Source: CAZBDU01 sp964490725 (lineage in GTDB: Bacteria > Spirochaetota > Spirochaetia > SZUA-6 > DRHE01). From it: DNA of 64,000 nt. Position numbers and translations under genes: made by a program. The stretch is taken from contig CAZBDU010000013.1 in assembly GCA_964490725.1 (NCBI GenBank), positions 1 to 64,000 of the forward strand, written 5' to 3'. Positions 32,267-40,834 of this stretch are shown one piece after another; position 1 is the first letter of the stretch, and each line of letters starts with the position of its first letter. Below the pieces are notes generated by a model. That model worked only from the letters and a program-made list of their open reading frames with translations, searched no databases and was not told where the DNA came from.

Positions 32267-33247
32267 TTAGCCACGCTCCAGGAGCGTCTCCCGCAGCAGG
32301 TCGTAGAGACCGGTGATGTCTTCTCGCTCCTGGTAGCGGCGGATGGCCTCGCCGTCCAGTCTGTCGGCGAGCCTCTCCATGCTTTGCAGCATACGGATCG
32401 AAAGCCCCACGGCCTCGGCCGGATCCTCGCGGAAAGGGAACTGATCCATGATGATGTAGCCCTCGTAGCTGGACTGCTTCAGGTACCAGAGGTACTCCAC
32501 GGTGCGCCAGAGGTTGACGGTGCCGGCGATCAGGTCGTCGTCGAACTCCCCGTAGGCGTCGTTGCCATGCACGTTGAAGAGCCGGCCCGCCCGGTCGAGC
32601 ATGCACAGCGACTCGGCGGGGTTCTCCCGAGACAGGAGGGCGTGGCCGAAATCGAGGGTGATGCCGAAGTTCTCCGCGCCCACGTCGTGAGCCAGAACGA
32701 GGGCTTTCCCGACGTTGGCTACCATCATGAACATGCGGGGCTCTTTCAGCTTGTACTCGTAGGAGAAGCGCAAGTCGGGAGCGTACGCGGCGATCTCCCT
32801 GATGGCCTCCACGGTGGAGCTCCACATCGCGTTGTAGTCCCCCTGGAAGCAGTAGTCGTGTCCGTCCTGGCCCGGCCACATGTCGATGAGCCGGAAGCCC
32901 ATCTCCCGGGCCGCATCGGCTCCCTTCTTCACGGTGTCCACCGCCTTCCGGTAGGTCTTTCTGTCCCTGCTGGTGAAGGCGCCGTACTTGTACCGCGGGG
33001 CGAACAGGGCCATGTTCATGGCCTGCATCTCAAGCCCGCTGTCGCGGATGATCGCGGCCACCTCCCTGACCTGCAGCCCCTCGAAGTCACTCGGGTAGTG
33101 GATCTGGATCGCCTCCAGCCCCTTGACACGGGCTGCCGTTCGCACCTGCTCGCGGAAGCTCTGCGCAGGCCGATAGCCCCCCGGGATGAACCGGTCGGCC
33201 GTAAACCCGATGGTCCACAGTCCCGCTCCGAACCTGAGCCTTTTCAT
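32267..33247 (-). CDS. Sugar isomerase/epimerase (xylose-isomerase-like TIM barrel)
   Basis: A 326-residue AP_endonuclease_2/xylose-isomerase-like barrel. Metal-binding acids and histidines appear in the expected places (IDMWPGQDGHDYCF, RFSYEYKLKEPRMFM, GITLDFGHALLSREN, LFNVHGNDAYGEFDDD, YIIMDQFPFRED). It probably isomerises or epimerises the free sugar before phosphorylation by the FGGY kinase downstream. It is inside the sigma-54 operon between the broken dehydrogenase and the kinase. Confidence 0.9.
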   Translation of the reverse strand: MKRLRFGAGLWTIGFTADRFIPGGYRPAQSFREQVRTAARVKGLEAIQIHYPSDFEGLQVREVAAIIRDSGLEMQAMNMALFAPRYKYGAFTSRDRKTYRKAVDTVKKGADAAREMGFRLIDMWPGQDGHDYCFQGDYNAMWSSTVEAIREIAAYAPDLRFSYEYKLKEPRMFMMVANVGKALVLAHDVGAENFGITLDFGHALLSRENPAESLCMLDRAGRLFNVHGNDAYGEFDDDLIAGTVNLWRTVEYLWYLKQSSYEGYIIMDQFPFREDPAEAVGLSIRMLQSMERLADRLDGEAIRRYQEREDITGLYDLLRETLLERG

Positions 33248-33320
33248 GTTGCGCCCTCCTTCTTCTCCACCTTCTGCACGCGGAACCGGCCGCAGGGCTC
33301 CCCGCGGCGGCCCCCAGGGG

Positions 33321-33571
33321 CTACTCCGGCAGCGGCTCCCCTGGAAAGAACATCACCTTGTTGAACGCCTGCTCCCTGCGGTGCATCAGAACTGGTGGCC
33401 GATGGTCGTCGGGTGGCGGTAGGTGCCCGTGAGCATGACCCGGGGAATGTCCGAGCCGCAGACGCCGCAGGCCTTGACCCGCACGATGAGCTCGCCTTCC
33501 CTCTCGATCTGCGGGGCCTCCGTGTGCACACACCGCAGGTCCCCGGGCGCAAAGAGCCCGACCGCCCTCAT
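33321..33571 (-). pseudogene. Zinc alcohol dehydrogenase with large internal deletion
   Basis: The N-terminal catalytic start is intact from ATG 33571 (MRAVGLFAPGDLRCVHTEAP; VRVKACGVCGSDIPRVMLTG; YRHPTTIGH), then the frame stops just after GHQF. In another frame the typical C-terminal tail follows at once (REQAFNKVMFFPGEPLPE to the stop at 33321). About 250-270 residues containing the rest of the zinc site and the nucleotide fold are gone. This looks like a deletion in a polyol or sugar-phosphate dehydrogenase of the operon. Confidence 0.8.
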
Positions 33572-33627
33572 TGTTTCTGGCTCCACGAATCTGGCTCTCC
33601 CCCGTCTGCCCGGCGGCAACCGGCTGC

Positions 33628-33906
33628 TCAGCCGCCGGCCACCATCTGCAGGAGCATCACCTCCTGATCTTCCCGCAACGCGGTGCGGAGCTCCTTCACC
33701 GGACGGCCGTCCACGATGATGATCACCGAGGCCGCTGGCTTCCTACCCTGCCGATCCCAGAACTGCCCGGGGACGGCGGCCGCCCAGCGCTCGTCGATCA
33801 GTTTCATCAGGCTCTGAAGCGTGGAGCCTTCCGGCAGCTCCATCCGGTGGGTCTGCTCGCCGAGAAAGCCCGCCAGCGCCCCGAGGGCGCGCAGCCTGAT
33901 CTTCAT
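33628..33906 (-). CDS. MoaD/ThiS-like sulfur carrier protein
   Basis: A 92-residue ubiquitin-fold protein ending in the essential GlyGly (EVMLLQMVAGG). MKIRLRALGALAGFLG and LPEGSTLQSLMKLIDERW fit MoaD. It lies between the aldehyde oxidoreductase gene and the dehydrogenase remnant, so it probably supplies dithiolene sulfur for the tungsten or molybdenum pterin cofactor of that enzyme. Such MoaD-like genes are a usual companion of AOR-family genes. Confidence 0.88.
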   Translation of the reverse strand: MKIRLRALGALAGFLGEQTHRMELPEGSTLQSLMKLIDERWAAAVPGQFWDRQGRKPAASVIIIVDGRPVKELRTALREDQEVMLLQMVAGG

Positions 33907-33915
33907 GGGCGGCCC

Positions 33916-35775
33916 TCACTGCGCGTAAAGATCGGCGGCGGCATCCTCGAGGCCCAGCTCCAGCAGGACCGCCCGGCTCGGCCTGCCGTCCGCCTCCCAG
34001 CGGCGCAGCCGGTAGTACCGTTCCAGCTGGGCCGCCAGGTCCGGCACCTTGCCCGCCGCACCCCCTTCCTTCAGGGGGGTCATGGCCCGCACCGGCATGG
34101 TGTCATCCTCCCTCCGTATCCCGCAGCGCCAGTTGTACGCTCGATGCAGAGCGTTGATCCGGTCTCCGATGCACAGCAGGTCCTCTGGCCTCAGCGCGGA
34201 GCCGGTGGCCGCCTTCAGCAGGGCGCAGAAATCCGAGGGCTTCAGCAGCACGGTGGCGAAATAGCACAGCACGAGAGAGTCCAGGACGTGGGCCCAGTTT
34301 TGGGCGAAGCGAGTCATCTCCGCCTTTCCGGTGTCGCTCAACCGCGTGTATGTGCCCGTGAACCCCCACTCCGGGATCGGGTTCTCCCCCTCTTCGTAGA
34401 GGTCCGTCATACCATGCAGATGGCAGCCTCCCCGGGAAGCGGTGGCGTAGTTGGAGGCCCACGCGAACCCGGCCCGCGCGTCGTGCATGGGAAGCTCCAG
34501 GCCCTTGACCTGCACCGCCCACTCCTTCGAGCCTCCCCCCAGCTTCTGCGCCAGCCTCCTGGTGCCCAGTCCCAGGAGCCTTCCCGCCCCTTCGCCTCGG
34601 CCGATCTTTTCGATCATACGGATCAACGCCTCCGCGCTGCCCCAGCGCAGCTCGATCCCATCCAGATCCTGGCTGGCGAGCAACCCCTTCTCGACGCATT
34701 CCATGGCAAAGGCCAGGGTGGAGCCGGTGCTGATCGCATCCAGGCCGTAGAGGTTGCAGAGATGGTTGGCGTAGCAGACCGCCCGCACGTCCAGCACCAT
34801 GCAGAGGGTTCCCAGCGCCGCCGTGCTCTCATACTCCGGGCCGGGAGCGTCCATCCTGTAGGGACCCTCCTCGATGCGGGTCCAGCGAGCGCAGCCGATG
34901 GTACAGCGGTGGCAGGCGGAGTGTCTCCTGGGCATGAGCTCGTAGATTCTCCGCCCTCCAATGGCCGTGCACACCGCTTCGGTGGAGCCCACCGACCAGT
35001 TCTTCACCGGGATGTCGCTGATCGCCCAGCGGCTGTCCAGCACGTCCGCCGTGCCGTACTTCCTGAGCGCCTCCAGGTCAGGGTCCGTGGCGTTGCGCCG
35101 GTTGATCGCCCGGGCCAGCTCCGTGAAGCCCTCCGGGTCGGCCAGCTGCACCTCCGCCGAGCCCCGCACCGCGATGGCCTTCAGCCGCTTGGCGCCCATG
35201 ACCGCCCCGCCGCCGCCCCGGGCCGCCGCCCGGGCGTCGTCGTTGAGGATGGCACTGTACAGCACCCCCTTCTCCCCGGCCGGGCCGATCACCGCCACCC
35301 TGACCCCGCGCTGGCCTATCTCTTGCCTGATATCCTCCTGGGCCGCGAAGGTGTCCTTACCCCAGTGTTGTGAGGCAGCGCGAATCTCCGCCTTCCCCTC
35401 CTCGACGTACAGATACACCGGCTCCGACGCGGCCCCTTCCACGACCAGCCCGTCGTAACCTGCCCTGCGGAGCGCCGTTCCCCAGTGTCCGCCAGAGCTG
35501 GAGTCGCAGAGCATCTCGGTCAGGGGGGCCTTGAAAACCACCTGGTAGCGCCCAGAGGTGCCCAGGGAGGTGCCCGTGACCGGTCCGGTCATGAACAGGA
35601 GCCTGTTCTCCGGCCCCAGCGGATCGGCCTCCGGAGGGATCTCGTCATAGGCCAGCCGGATTCCCATCCCGGAGCCCCCAATGTAGTTCCTGGCGTGCTC
35701 CGGTGAGACAGGCTCCTCGGCGATCCTCCCGGAGCCGAGATTCACCCGCAGCAGCTTTCCCATGTAGCCCTTCAT
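33916..35775 (-). CDS. Aldehyde ferredoxin oxidoreductase, tungsten type
   Basis: A 619-residue AOR-family enzyme that oxidises aldehydes with a W-pterin centre and a [4Fe-4S] cluster. Cluster ligands are Cys288, Cys291 and Cys295 (SACHRCTIGCAR), with Cys504 in DSLVLC as the likely fourth; the first three have the same numbering as the Pyrococcus enzyme. The N-terminal AOR fold is visible in KLLRVNLGSGRIAEEP, YIGGSGMGIRLAYDEIP and GRYQVVFKAPLTEML. It overlaps the transketolase C gene by ATGA. Its place inside a sugar operon is unusual; it may handle a glycolaldehyde- or glyceraldehyde-type intermediate. Confidence 0.94.
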   Translation of the reverse strand: MKGYMGKLLRVNLGSGRIAEEPVSPEHARNYIGGSGMGIRLAYDEIPPEADPLGPENRLLFMTGPVTGTSLGTSGRYQVVFKAPLTEMLCDSSSGGHWGTALRRAGYDGLVVEGAASEPVYLYVEEGKAEIRAASQHWGKDTFAAQEDIRQEIGQRGVRVAVIGPAGEKGVLYSAILNDDARAAARGGGGAVMGAKRLKAIAVRGSAEVQLADPEGFTELARAINRRNATDPDLEALRKYGTADVLDSRWAISDIPVKNWSVGSTEAVCTAIGGRRIYELMPRRHSACHRCTIGCARWTRIEEGPYRMDAPGPEYESTAALGTLCMVLDVRAVCYANHLCNLYGLDAISTGSTLAFAMECVEKGLLASQDLDGIELRWGSAEALIRMIEKIGRGEGAGRLLGLGTRRLAQKLGGGSKEWAVQVKGLELPMHDARAGFAWASNYATASRGGCHLHGMTDLYEEGENPIPEWGFTGTYTRLSDTGKAEMTRFAQNWAHVLDSLVLCYFATVLLKPSDFCALLKAATGSALRPEDLLCIGDRINALHRAYNWRCGIRREDDTMPVRAMTPLKEGGAAGKVPDLAAQLERYYRLRRWEADGRPSRAVLLELGLEDAAADLYAQ

Positions 35776-36773
35776 CTCACCCCTCCTTTGCGCTTCTTGT
35801 CTCTCGCGAGAACGGTCCGGCGGCCTTCATCTGCCCCTCTCCTGTGCACTTCTTTTTTCTCAAGGGCCTCCCGGGCGGCCCGGGCGATATCTTGCGGACC
35901 CAGGCCGCAGAAGTCCCACAGGCTCTCCGGATCAGGGCCGGTACAGACGAAGGTATCCCGGATACCTACCGGAACCGCCGGCGTGGGCCTCTCCCGGCTC
36001 AGCGCCTCGGCTACGGCGCCGTAGAGCCCCCCGACGATCGAGTGCTCCTCCACTGTGACCAACGCTCCCGTCTCTGCGGCAGCGCGGAGGACCAGCTCTC
36101 TGTCCAGGGGCTTGAGGGTGTGGATCTCCAGCACTCGGGCGGAGATCCCCTCCCGCTCGAGCAGCTCGGCAGCCTCCAGGCTGCGGTGCACGGCAATTCC
36201 GGTAGCCACCAGGGTGAGGTCTCTGCCCTCCCTGAGCGGGCGCCCTTTGCCGATCTCCACGGCGCTATTCCGGCCAGGAACCGTCGGAACATCCGCCCGG
36301 CTGATGCGCAGGTACACCGGGCCGGGGTACTCCGCAACGGCTGGAATCAACTCCTTCAGCTCCGCGCCGTCGGTGGCGGTGACCACCGTCATGTTGGGCA
36401 TGGCCCTCATGACGGCCAGATCGAACACCGAGTGATGGGTGGGACCGTCTTTGAAATCGGACACCCCCGCATAACCGGCCAGCAGCTTGACGTTGGCGCG
36501 GTTGTAGGCCACGCAGGTACGGATTTGCTCCAACCCCCGGTAGCAAAGCATCGCAGCGAAGGCGCTGACGAAAGGGATCTTGCCGGCCAGGGCCATCCCC
36601 ACCGCCGTGTCGATCATCCCGGGCTCGGCGATCCCGACATTGAAGAACCGCTCCGGGTGCGCCTCGCGGAACAGGATGGTCATGGTGGAGTTGGAGGCAT
36701 CCGCATCCAGAACCACTACGTTGCCGTTCAGGTGTCCGTAGTCCGCCAGGGCCCGGCCTAGCTCCTTCCTCAT
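35772..36773 (-). CDS. Transketolase, C-terminal subunit
   Basis: A 333-residue pyrimidine-binding and C-terminal half of a split transketolase: MRKELGRALADYGHLNGNVV, the catalytic glutamate region FFNVGIAEPGMIDTAVGMAL, GPTHHSVFDLAVMRAMPNMT and GALVTVEEHSIVGGLYGAVA. It overlaps the N-terminal subunit gene by ATGA and the AOR gene by ATGA. Together the two subunits transfer two-carbon units from ketose phosphates. Confidence 0.95.
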   Translation of the reverse strand: MRKELGRALADYGHLNGNVVVLDADASNSTMTILFREAHPERFFNVGIAEPGMIDTAVGMALAGKIPFVSAFAAMLCYRGLEQIRTCVAYNRANVKLLAGYAGVSDFKDGPTHHSVFDLAVMRAMPNMTVVTATDGAELKELIPAVAEYPGPVYLRISRADVPTVPGRNSAVEIGKGRPLREGRDLTLVATGIAVHRSLEAAELLEREGISARVLEIHTLKPLDRELVLRAAAETGALVTVEEHSIVGGLYGAVAEALSRERPTPAVPVGIRDTFVCTGPDPESLWDFCGLGPQDIARAAREALEKKEVHRRGADEGRRTVLARDKKRKGGVR

Positions 36774-37612
36774 GACCTGCCCGCTCCCGAGAGCTCCCGT
36801 CTGGCTTGCTCCATCTGCTCTCCCGTCGGCGCCGCCCCGTGCCAGGCATGGGCGTTCTCCATGAAGCTCACCCCCTTTCCCTTCACCGTGTGGGCTACGA
36901 TCATCGCTGGCCGGTCGTGGATTGTCTCCGCTTCGTCGAGAGCCTCCAGGATATGGCGCATGTTGTGACCATCGATCTCGATGACCCCCAAGTTGAAGGC
37001 CTTCCACTTGTCCACGAGGGGCTCCAGAGGCATGATCTCGTGCACGAAGCCGTCCAGCTGTACGTCGTTGTAGTCCAGGATCAGGGTCAGGTTGCTGAGA
37101 TGGTACTTGGCCGCGGTCATCGCCCCCTCCCAGATGACCCCCGCCTGGCACTCCCCGTCTCCCAGCAGCACATAGGTGCGGAAGCGCCGGCCGTCGAGCC
37201 TGGCCGCCAGAGCCAGCCCGGCGCCCACGTTGATGCCGTGTCCCAGGACTCCGGTGGTCATGTCCACGCCCGGGGTCTTGAGGCGCTCCGGATGTCCCTG
37301 CAGGTGGCAGTCCAGCTTTCCCCAGTTTCCCAAGTCGCTCTCCGGAAAGAACCCCCTCGCGGCAAGAGCCGCATAGAGAATGGCGCTGGCGTGTCCCTTG
37401 CTCAGGATGAAACGGTCCCGGCCGGGATCCTCCGGCAGGGCAGGATCGACGCGCAGCTTGTGGAAGTACAGGGCCGTGACGATGTCCGCTGCCGACAGGG
37501 AGCCGCCGGGATGACCGGCTCCTCGCCGCCAGATCATCTCCAGCGCGGTGATGCGCAACCGCCGGGCCGTGTCCTCCAGACAGGCGATGAGCCTTTCTCC
37601 GTGGTGTGGCAT
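36770..37612 (-). CDS. Transketolase, N-terminal subunit
   Basis: A 280-residue thiamine-diphosphate-binding half: LEMIWRRGAGHPGGSLSAAD, LSKGHASAILYAALAARGFF, GHGINVGAGLALAAR and the TPP motif GDGECQAGVIWEGAM to LDYND. The ATG at 37612 gives the family's usual beginning. It is the first gene of the long minus-strand operon to 28869. The sigma-54 promoter at 37627-37642 is so near that the 5' leader would be only a few bases, and only a weak GAGG precedes the ATG, so initiation may be nearly leaderless. Confidence 0.94.
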   Translation of the reverse strand: MPHHGERLIACLEDTARRLRITALEMIWRRGAGHPGGSLSAADIVTALYFHKLRVDPALPEDPGRDRFILSKGHASAILYAALAARGFFPESDLGNWGKLDCHLQGHPERLKTPGVDMTTGVLGHGINVGAGLALAARLDGRRFRTYVLLGDGECQAGVIWEGAMTAAKYHLSNLTLILDYNDVQLDGFVHEIMPLEPLVDKWKAFNLGVIEIDGHNMRHILEALDEAETIHDRPAMIVAHTVKGKGVSFMENAHAWHGAAPTGEQMEQARRELSGAGRS

Positions 37613-37626
37613 GACTGGCCTCAGAC

Positions 37627-37642
37627 AGCAAGAAATGTGCCA
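37627..37642 (-). promoter_or_regulatory. Sigma-54 promoter of the transketolase operon
   Basis: On the minus strand TGGCACATTTCTTGCT has the GG and GC pairs of a -24/-12 promoter and shares TTCTTGCT with the promoter at 25561-25576. The gap to the first inverted repeat (37728) is 85 bp, the same as at the transporter operon. Confidence 0.85.
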
Positions 37643-37727
37643 AATCCTGGCGCTCCCGTGCTGTAAACCCTTATGCTAAAGGGAGTTGTCAGCCGAAAAT
37701 GGAAGACGGTTACCGCCGCCGGGTGAA

Positions 37728-37775
37728 TGTATAACTCTTATACAAACCAGCCTGGCTGTGTACAATACCGCTACA
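37728..37775. promoter_or_regulatory. Pair of activator (UAS) sites of the transketolase operon
   Basis: TGTATAACTCTTATACA (37728-37744) is a perfect inverted repeat with 7-bp arms; TGTACAATACCGCTACA (37759-37775) is a weaker copy. Centres are 31 bp apart, as in 25662-25709. Confidence 0.85.
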
Positions 37776-38268
37776 GTCAGGTGCGCGGAAGACGCACTTT
37801 GTTGAATCGAGGCGGGATTGGACGTGCCCCTGCGGAGACGGTCCCGACGGATGAGCAGATCGACGGCCAGGGCGCCTACGACACGGGTCATGCTTTGCTA
37901 CCGGCTCGTATTCCCCATCGGCCCCTTCAGCCATAACCTCAAGCTTGGCTTCTCCTCATGTTGCTAAAGCAGGCAACGCCTGCAGGAACGCCTGGTTCCG
38001 ATCGCTCTGTTTCAGGCCGGGCCGGGCTCGAGCTGGAAACGGCAGCACCGCCCGGTCCAGAGAGTCTCCTCCACCCGAAAGCCTCTGGCCGGCGAAAGAG
38101 CTCCGGCCAGCGCCCGGAAAGGATTGATGCAGTACAGCTCGCAGGGCCGACCTTGGGTCTTGCGGAGGATTCCACGGTCTTGGAGGCGAGGCTTCCAGAG
38201 CACCAGGTGCCGGCCCCTTCGACTGTTCACCGATCTGTGTCGACCGCACCTGCGGAAAGTCGCCATTG
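37776..38268. other. Non-coding gap
   Basis: About 490 bp between the activator sites and the toxin-antitoxin promoter. Open frames on both strands are unlike any family I know and lack ribosome sites. Nothing further was recognised. Confidence 0.55.
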
Positions 38269-38297
38269 TTGACTGGATTGAAAACTTGACCTAATAT
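38269..38297 (+). promoter_or_regulatory. Sigma-70 promoter of the toxin-antitoxin operon
   Basis: TTGACT (38269-38274), 17 bp, TAATAT (38292-38297). The predicted start of transcription, about seven bases later, coincides with the GTG start codon at 38304. Confidence 0.7.
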
Positions 38298-38315
38298 GGT
38301 CTTGTGAAGACCATA
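38295..38315. promoter_or_regulatory. Antitoxin operator centred on the start codon
   Basis: A perfect inverted repeat with 9-bp arms (TATGGTCTT and AAGACCATA) around GTG, which is itself the start codon. It overlaps the -10 box, the expected place for antitoxin autorepression. Confidence 0.75.
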
Positions 38316-38546
38316 AACATCTCCGAATTCAAGAAGCACATGAGCGCGGAGCTCAGAAGAGTCAGGAACGGCGAGCGACTACTGATTTTCGACCGGGACA
38401 AACCGGTGGCCGAAGTCGTCCCATACCAGGAGTCTTCGAAGCGGCTCGTGGTCCGGCCGCCCCGGGGCCCCACAGCCCTTCCTGCCGTGAACGTCAAGAC
38501 GGACGTTGACCCGCTCGGATTTCTGCTTGAGGATCGGAAACGCTGA
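38304..38546 (+). CDS. Phd/YefM-type antitoxin
   Basis: An 80-residue protein starting at GTG 38304. The N-terminal part (MKTINISEFKKHMSAELRRV, then GERLLIFDRDKPVAEVVPY) is the Phd/YefM DNA-binding fold; the C-terminal part (KTDVDPLGFLLEDRKR) would wrap the toxin. Its stop overlaps the toxin start as TGATG. No ribosome site precedes the GTG and promoter placement predicts a leaderless mRNA. It should neutralise the PIN toxin and repress the operon. Confidence 0.85.
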   Translation: MKTINISEFKKHMSAELRRVRNGERLLIFDRDKPVAEVVPYQESSKRLVVRPPRGPTALPAVNVKTDVDPLGFLLEDRKR

Positions 38547-38962
38547 TGAGCTGCTACGTCGATTCGTCGATCGTCCTGCGGTACCTTCTCGGCATCGACC
38601 GCCAGCTCGAGAAGACCGAAAGATTTGAGGCGGCTGCCTCGAGCGAGCTTCTGCTGATCGAGTGCCCGCGCGTCCTCGATCGATACCGCCTTGAGAAGCT
38701 CCTGGACGACGACGCGCTCGTGCACGTCCTGGCGGCCTTCCGTGTCGTCGCGGAGGGCTTTCACATCATCGAGCTAACCGAAGCCGTCAAGGAACGGGCT
38801 GCCGAACCGTTCCCCACTGTGATCGGAACGCTCGACGCGCTCCACCTGAGCTCCGCAGCCCTCTGGTCTGAGAGGGAGGGCCGTCGCAGCGTGACGGTTC
38901 TCACGGCCGACCGGCAGATGGAGCGGTGCGCGCAAGCGATGGGGTTCGCGGTCGGCGCGTAG
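38546..38962 (+). CDS. PIN-domain toxin (VapC type)
   Basis: A 138-residue PIN ribonuclease. Acidic active-site residues fit the family: Asp6 in MSCYVDSSIVLRYL, a glutamate in SSELLLIECPRVLDRY, Asp in GTLDALHLSSAALW and Asp in VTVLTADRQMERCAQAMGF. Translationally coupled to the Phd-like antitoxin. It likely cleaves a specific RNA when freed from the antitoxin. Confidence 0.88.
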   Translation: MSCYVDSSIVLRYLLGIDRQLEKTERFEAAASSELLLIECPRVLDRYRLEKLLDDDALVHVLAAFRVVAEGFHIIELTEAVKERAAEPFPTVIGTLDALHLSSAALWSEREGRRSVTVLTADRQMERCAQAMGFAVGA

Positions 38963-39272
38963 CGGGAGGCTACTCTCCCCGGCCCCGCTCTCGGACGTCC
39001 TGGGGCCGGAAAAAGGAGCGGGGGACACGCCGAATCCTGCCTGCGGCGAACCCCCCCGGTGCCTGCGATGTCGCAGGGCTTGTCGGAATCTAGCGACTCG
39101 ACGTTCTGGCCGACAAGACCACCAAGGCACAGACACAGTGGTCGATTTCCGCCGGAGCAAAGCAACGATAGCCCTCCCTCTCCTATTCGAATCGATCATG
39201 ATGATCTCGCGGTTGTATCTGCGACCGGCGCAACCCTCGAGACCCTGGAGGCGCCGCCTGCCGCCGGCGCGC

Positions 39273-39461
39273 AGCGGGGTCGTCTTCCTGTCCATGCCGC
39301 TCGGAATGGGCCTGATGGGCTTCATAGCGGGTTGGTTCGCGAACCGCTTCAGCGCCCATCGCATCGCCGTCCTTGGCGCCGCGATCGTGGTGTGCGGCAT
39401 CCCCACGCTCCCGGCGCTGTCGGCCGCCCACCCAGCGGGGGACCTCCTCTGGCGACTGGCG
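39273..39461 (+). pseudogene. Fragment of an MFS transporter
   Basis: SGVVFLSMPLGMGLMGFIAG and WFANRFSAHRIAVLGAAIVV are two transmembrane segments with the G-x-x-x-D/N-R-x-x-R type loop of major facilitator proteins. No complete transporter surrounds them. The stretch 38963-39272 before it holds nothing else recognisable. Confidence 0.5.
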
Positions 39462-39629
39462 GGAAATGGGCCAGCAGGTCCGGAGGTTCCAGAGATGAAG
39501 ACCGCCTCCGCGCTCCCGGATCGAGCCCTGTTCTATCGTGTGCGTGTCGATTTCGACCGCCGTCAAACGACTAGACGCCGTGAGCGCACCATACCCGCGG
39601 CAACCAGCTCTTACACGGAGACGCTTGGC

Positions 39630-40184
39630 ATGGCTACCAGGACGGTGGCTTCGATGATGCATGAGCCGGGCGATCCCCGTTGCCCCGTCGCGGGAACCTC
39701 GACCGGTGTCGACATCTCCCGCGATGGCACCACGGTCGGCTACCGGCGGCTCGGGCAAGGCCCGGGCCTCGTGATCCTGCATGGCACCGCGTCGTCGGGA
39801 TACAACCACCTGCGGCTCGGCGCGGCGCTGGCCGATGCCTTCACCGTCTGTCTTCCCGACCGCCGCGGCCGCGGCCTGAGCGGTCCCTACCGCGCCGATG
39901 ACACCCTTCAGACCGAGGTCGAGGATCTCGAGGCGATCCTCAAGGCCACCGGAGCTCAGGATGTATTCGGCGTCAGCTCCGGCGGTATCGTCTCCCTCGA
40001 GGCAGCGCTGCGCCTGCCTGGGATCCGGCACGTCGCCGTCCATGAACCGCCGCTGTTCGCTGATCCGACGGTCCCACAGGCGGTGCTGAGGCGGTTCGAC
40101 CACGCGCTCGCGCCAGCCCGTCTCCGGGGCATGAGCGCCGTATCCATTACGAGGCCGGAAGGAGACACTCCATGGCCAGGCTGA
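39630..40184 (+). pseudogene. Truncated alpha/beta hydrolase
   Basis: ATG 39630 (GGAG nine bases before) starts a hydrolase: TTVGYRRLGQGPGLVILHGT with the oxyanion HG motif, VCLPDRRGRGLSGPY and the nucleophile elbow FGVSSGGIVSLEAAL. The protein ends at 184 residues with RLRGMSAVSITRPEGDTPWP, while intact relatives have about 260 residues and a C-terminal catalytic histidine. The last codons overlap the ribosome site and start of the DHFR-like gene, so the 3' part was probably lost. Confidence 0.65.
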
Positions 40185-40732
40185 TCTACTCGGCGATCAC
40201 GTCCCTGGACGGCTACGTGGCGGACGAAGATGGGAACTTCGACTGGGCGGCGCCGGACGAGGAGGTCCACACTTTCGTCAACAACCTCGAGCGTCCCATC
40301 GGCACCTATCTCTACGGGCGCCGGATGTACGAGGTGATGGTCGGCTGGGAGACGGCACCGACCGTCGGCGAGGCGCCGTCCTTCATGCGTGACTTCGCGC
40401 AGATCTGGCAGGCGGCGGAGAAGATCGTGTACTCCCGGACACTCGATTCGGTCTCGAGCGCCAGGACGCGAATCGAGCGCGACTTCGACCCCGACGCCAT
40501 CCGTGAGTTGAAGGCAACGGCGAAGCGTGACCTGAGCGTCGGCGGTCCGCAGCTCGCCGCCCAGGCGATCGGCGCGGGCTTGGTCGACGAGATCCACCTG
40601 TTCCTCACCCCTATCATCGTGGGCGGCGGCAAGCCGTCCCTCCGCGACCACGTCCGCCTGGAGCTTGGGCTGTTCGACGAACGCCGGTTCGGCAGCGGAG
40701 TGGTCCACCTCCATTACGGCATCAGGACGTGA
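40172..40732 (+). CDS. Dihydrofolate-reductase-like protein (RibD C-terminal family)
   Basis: A 186-residue RibD_C/DHFR-fold protein: LIYSAITSLDGYVADEDGNF, GTYLYGRRMYEVM, DLSVGGPQLAAQAIGAGLVD and EIHLFLTPIIVGGGKPSLRD. An NADPH-dependent reductase of unknown substrate. ATG at 40172 has AGGAG. Such genes commonly sit near ECF sigma factors with DGPF and VOC proteins, as here. Confidence 0.9.
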   Translation: MARLIYSAITSLDGYVADEDGNFDWAAPDEEVHTFVNNLERPIGTYLYGRRMYEVMVGWETAPTVGEAPSFMRDFAQIWQAAEKIVYSRTLDSVSSARTRIERDFDPDAIRELKATAKRDLSVGGPQLAAQAIGAGLVDEIHLFLTPIIVGGGKPSLRDHVRLELGLFDERRFGSGVVHLHYGIRT

Positions 40733-40834
40733 GGAGTCGTCCACCTCGCCCGGGTGCGGGGAAGGTCGCTCCCTGGTTTCGTGGAGAGCGACTATGTCGC
40801 TTGACGGCTTCATCGCGGCCCAGGAGGCCGCAGG

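Noticed and set aside
30678..32879. Longer reading of the FGGY kinase starting inside the epimerase gene
   Set aside because: The first 210 residues overlap the intact epimerase in another frame; the family start is at GTG 32246.
37939..38339. Minus-strand frames of about 80-130 residues
   Set aside because: No ribosome site and no family resemblance; they overlap the toxin-antitoxin promoter.
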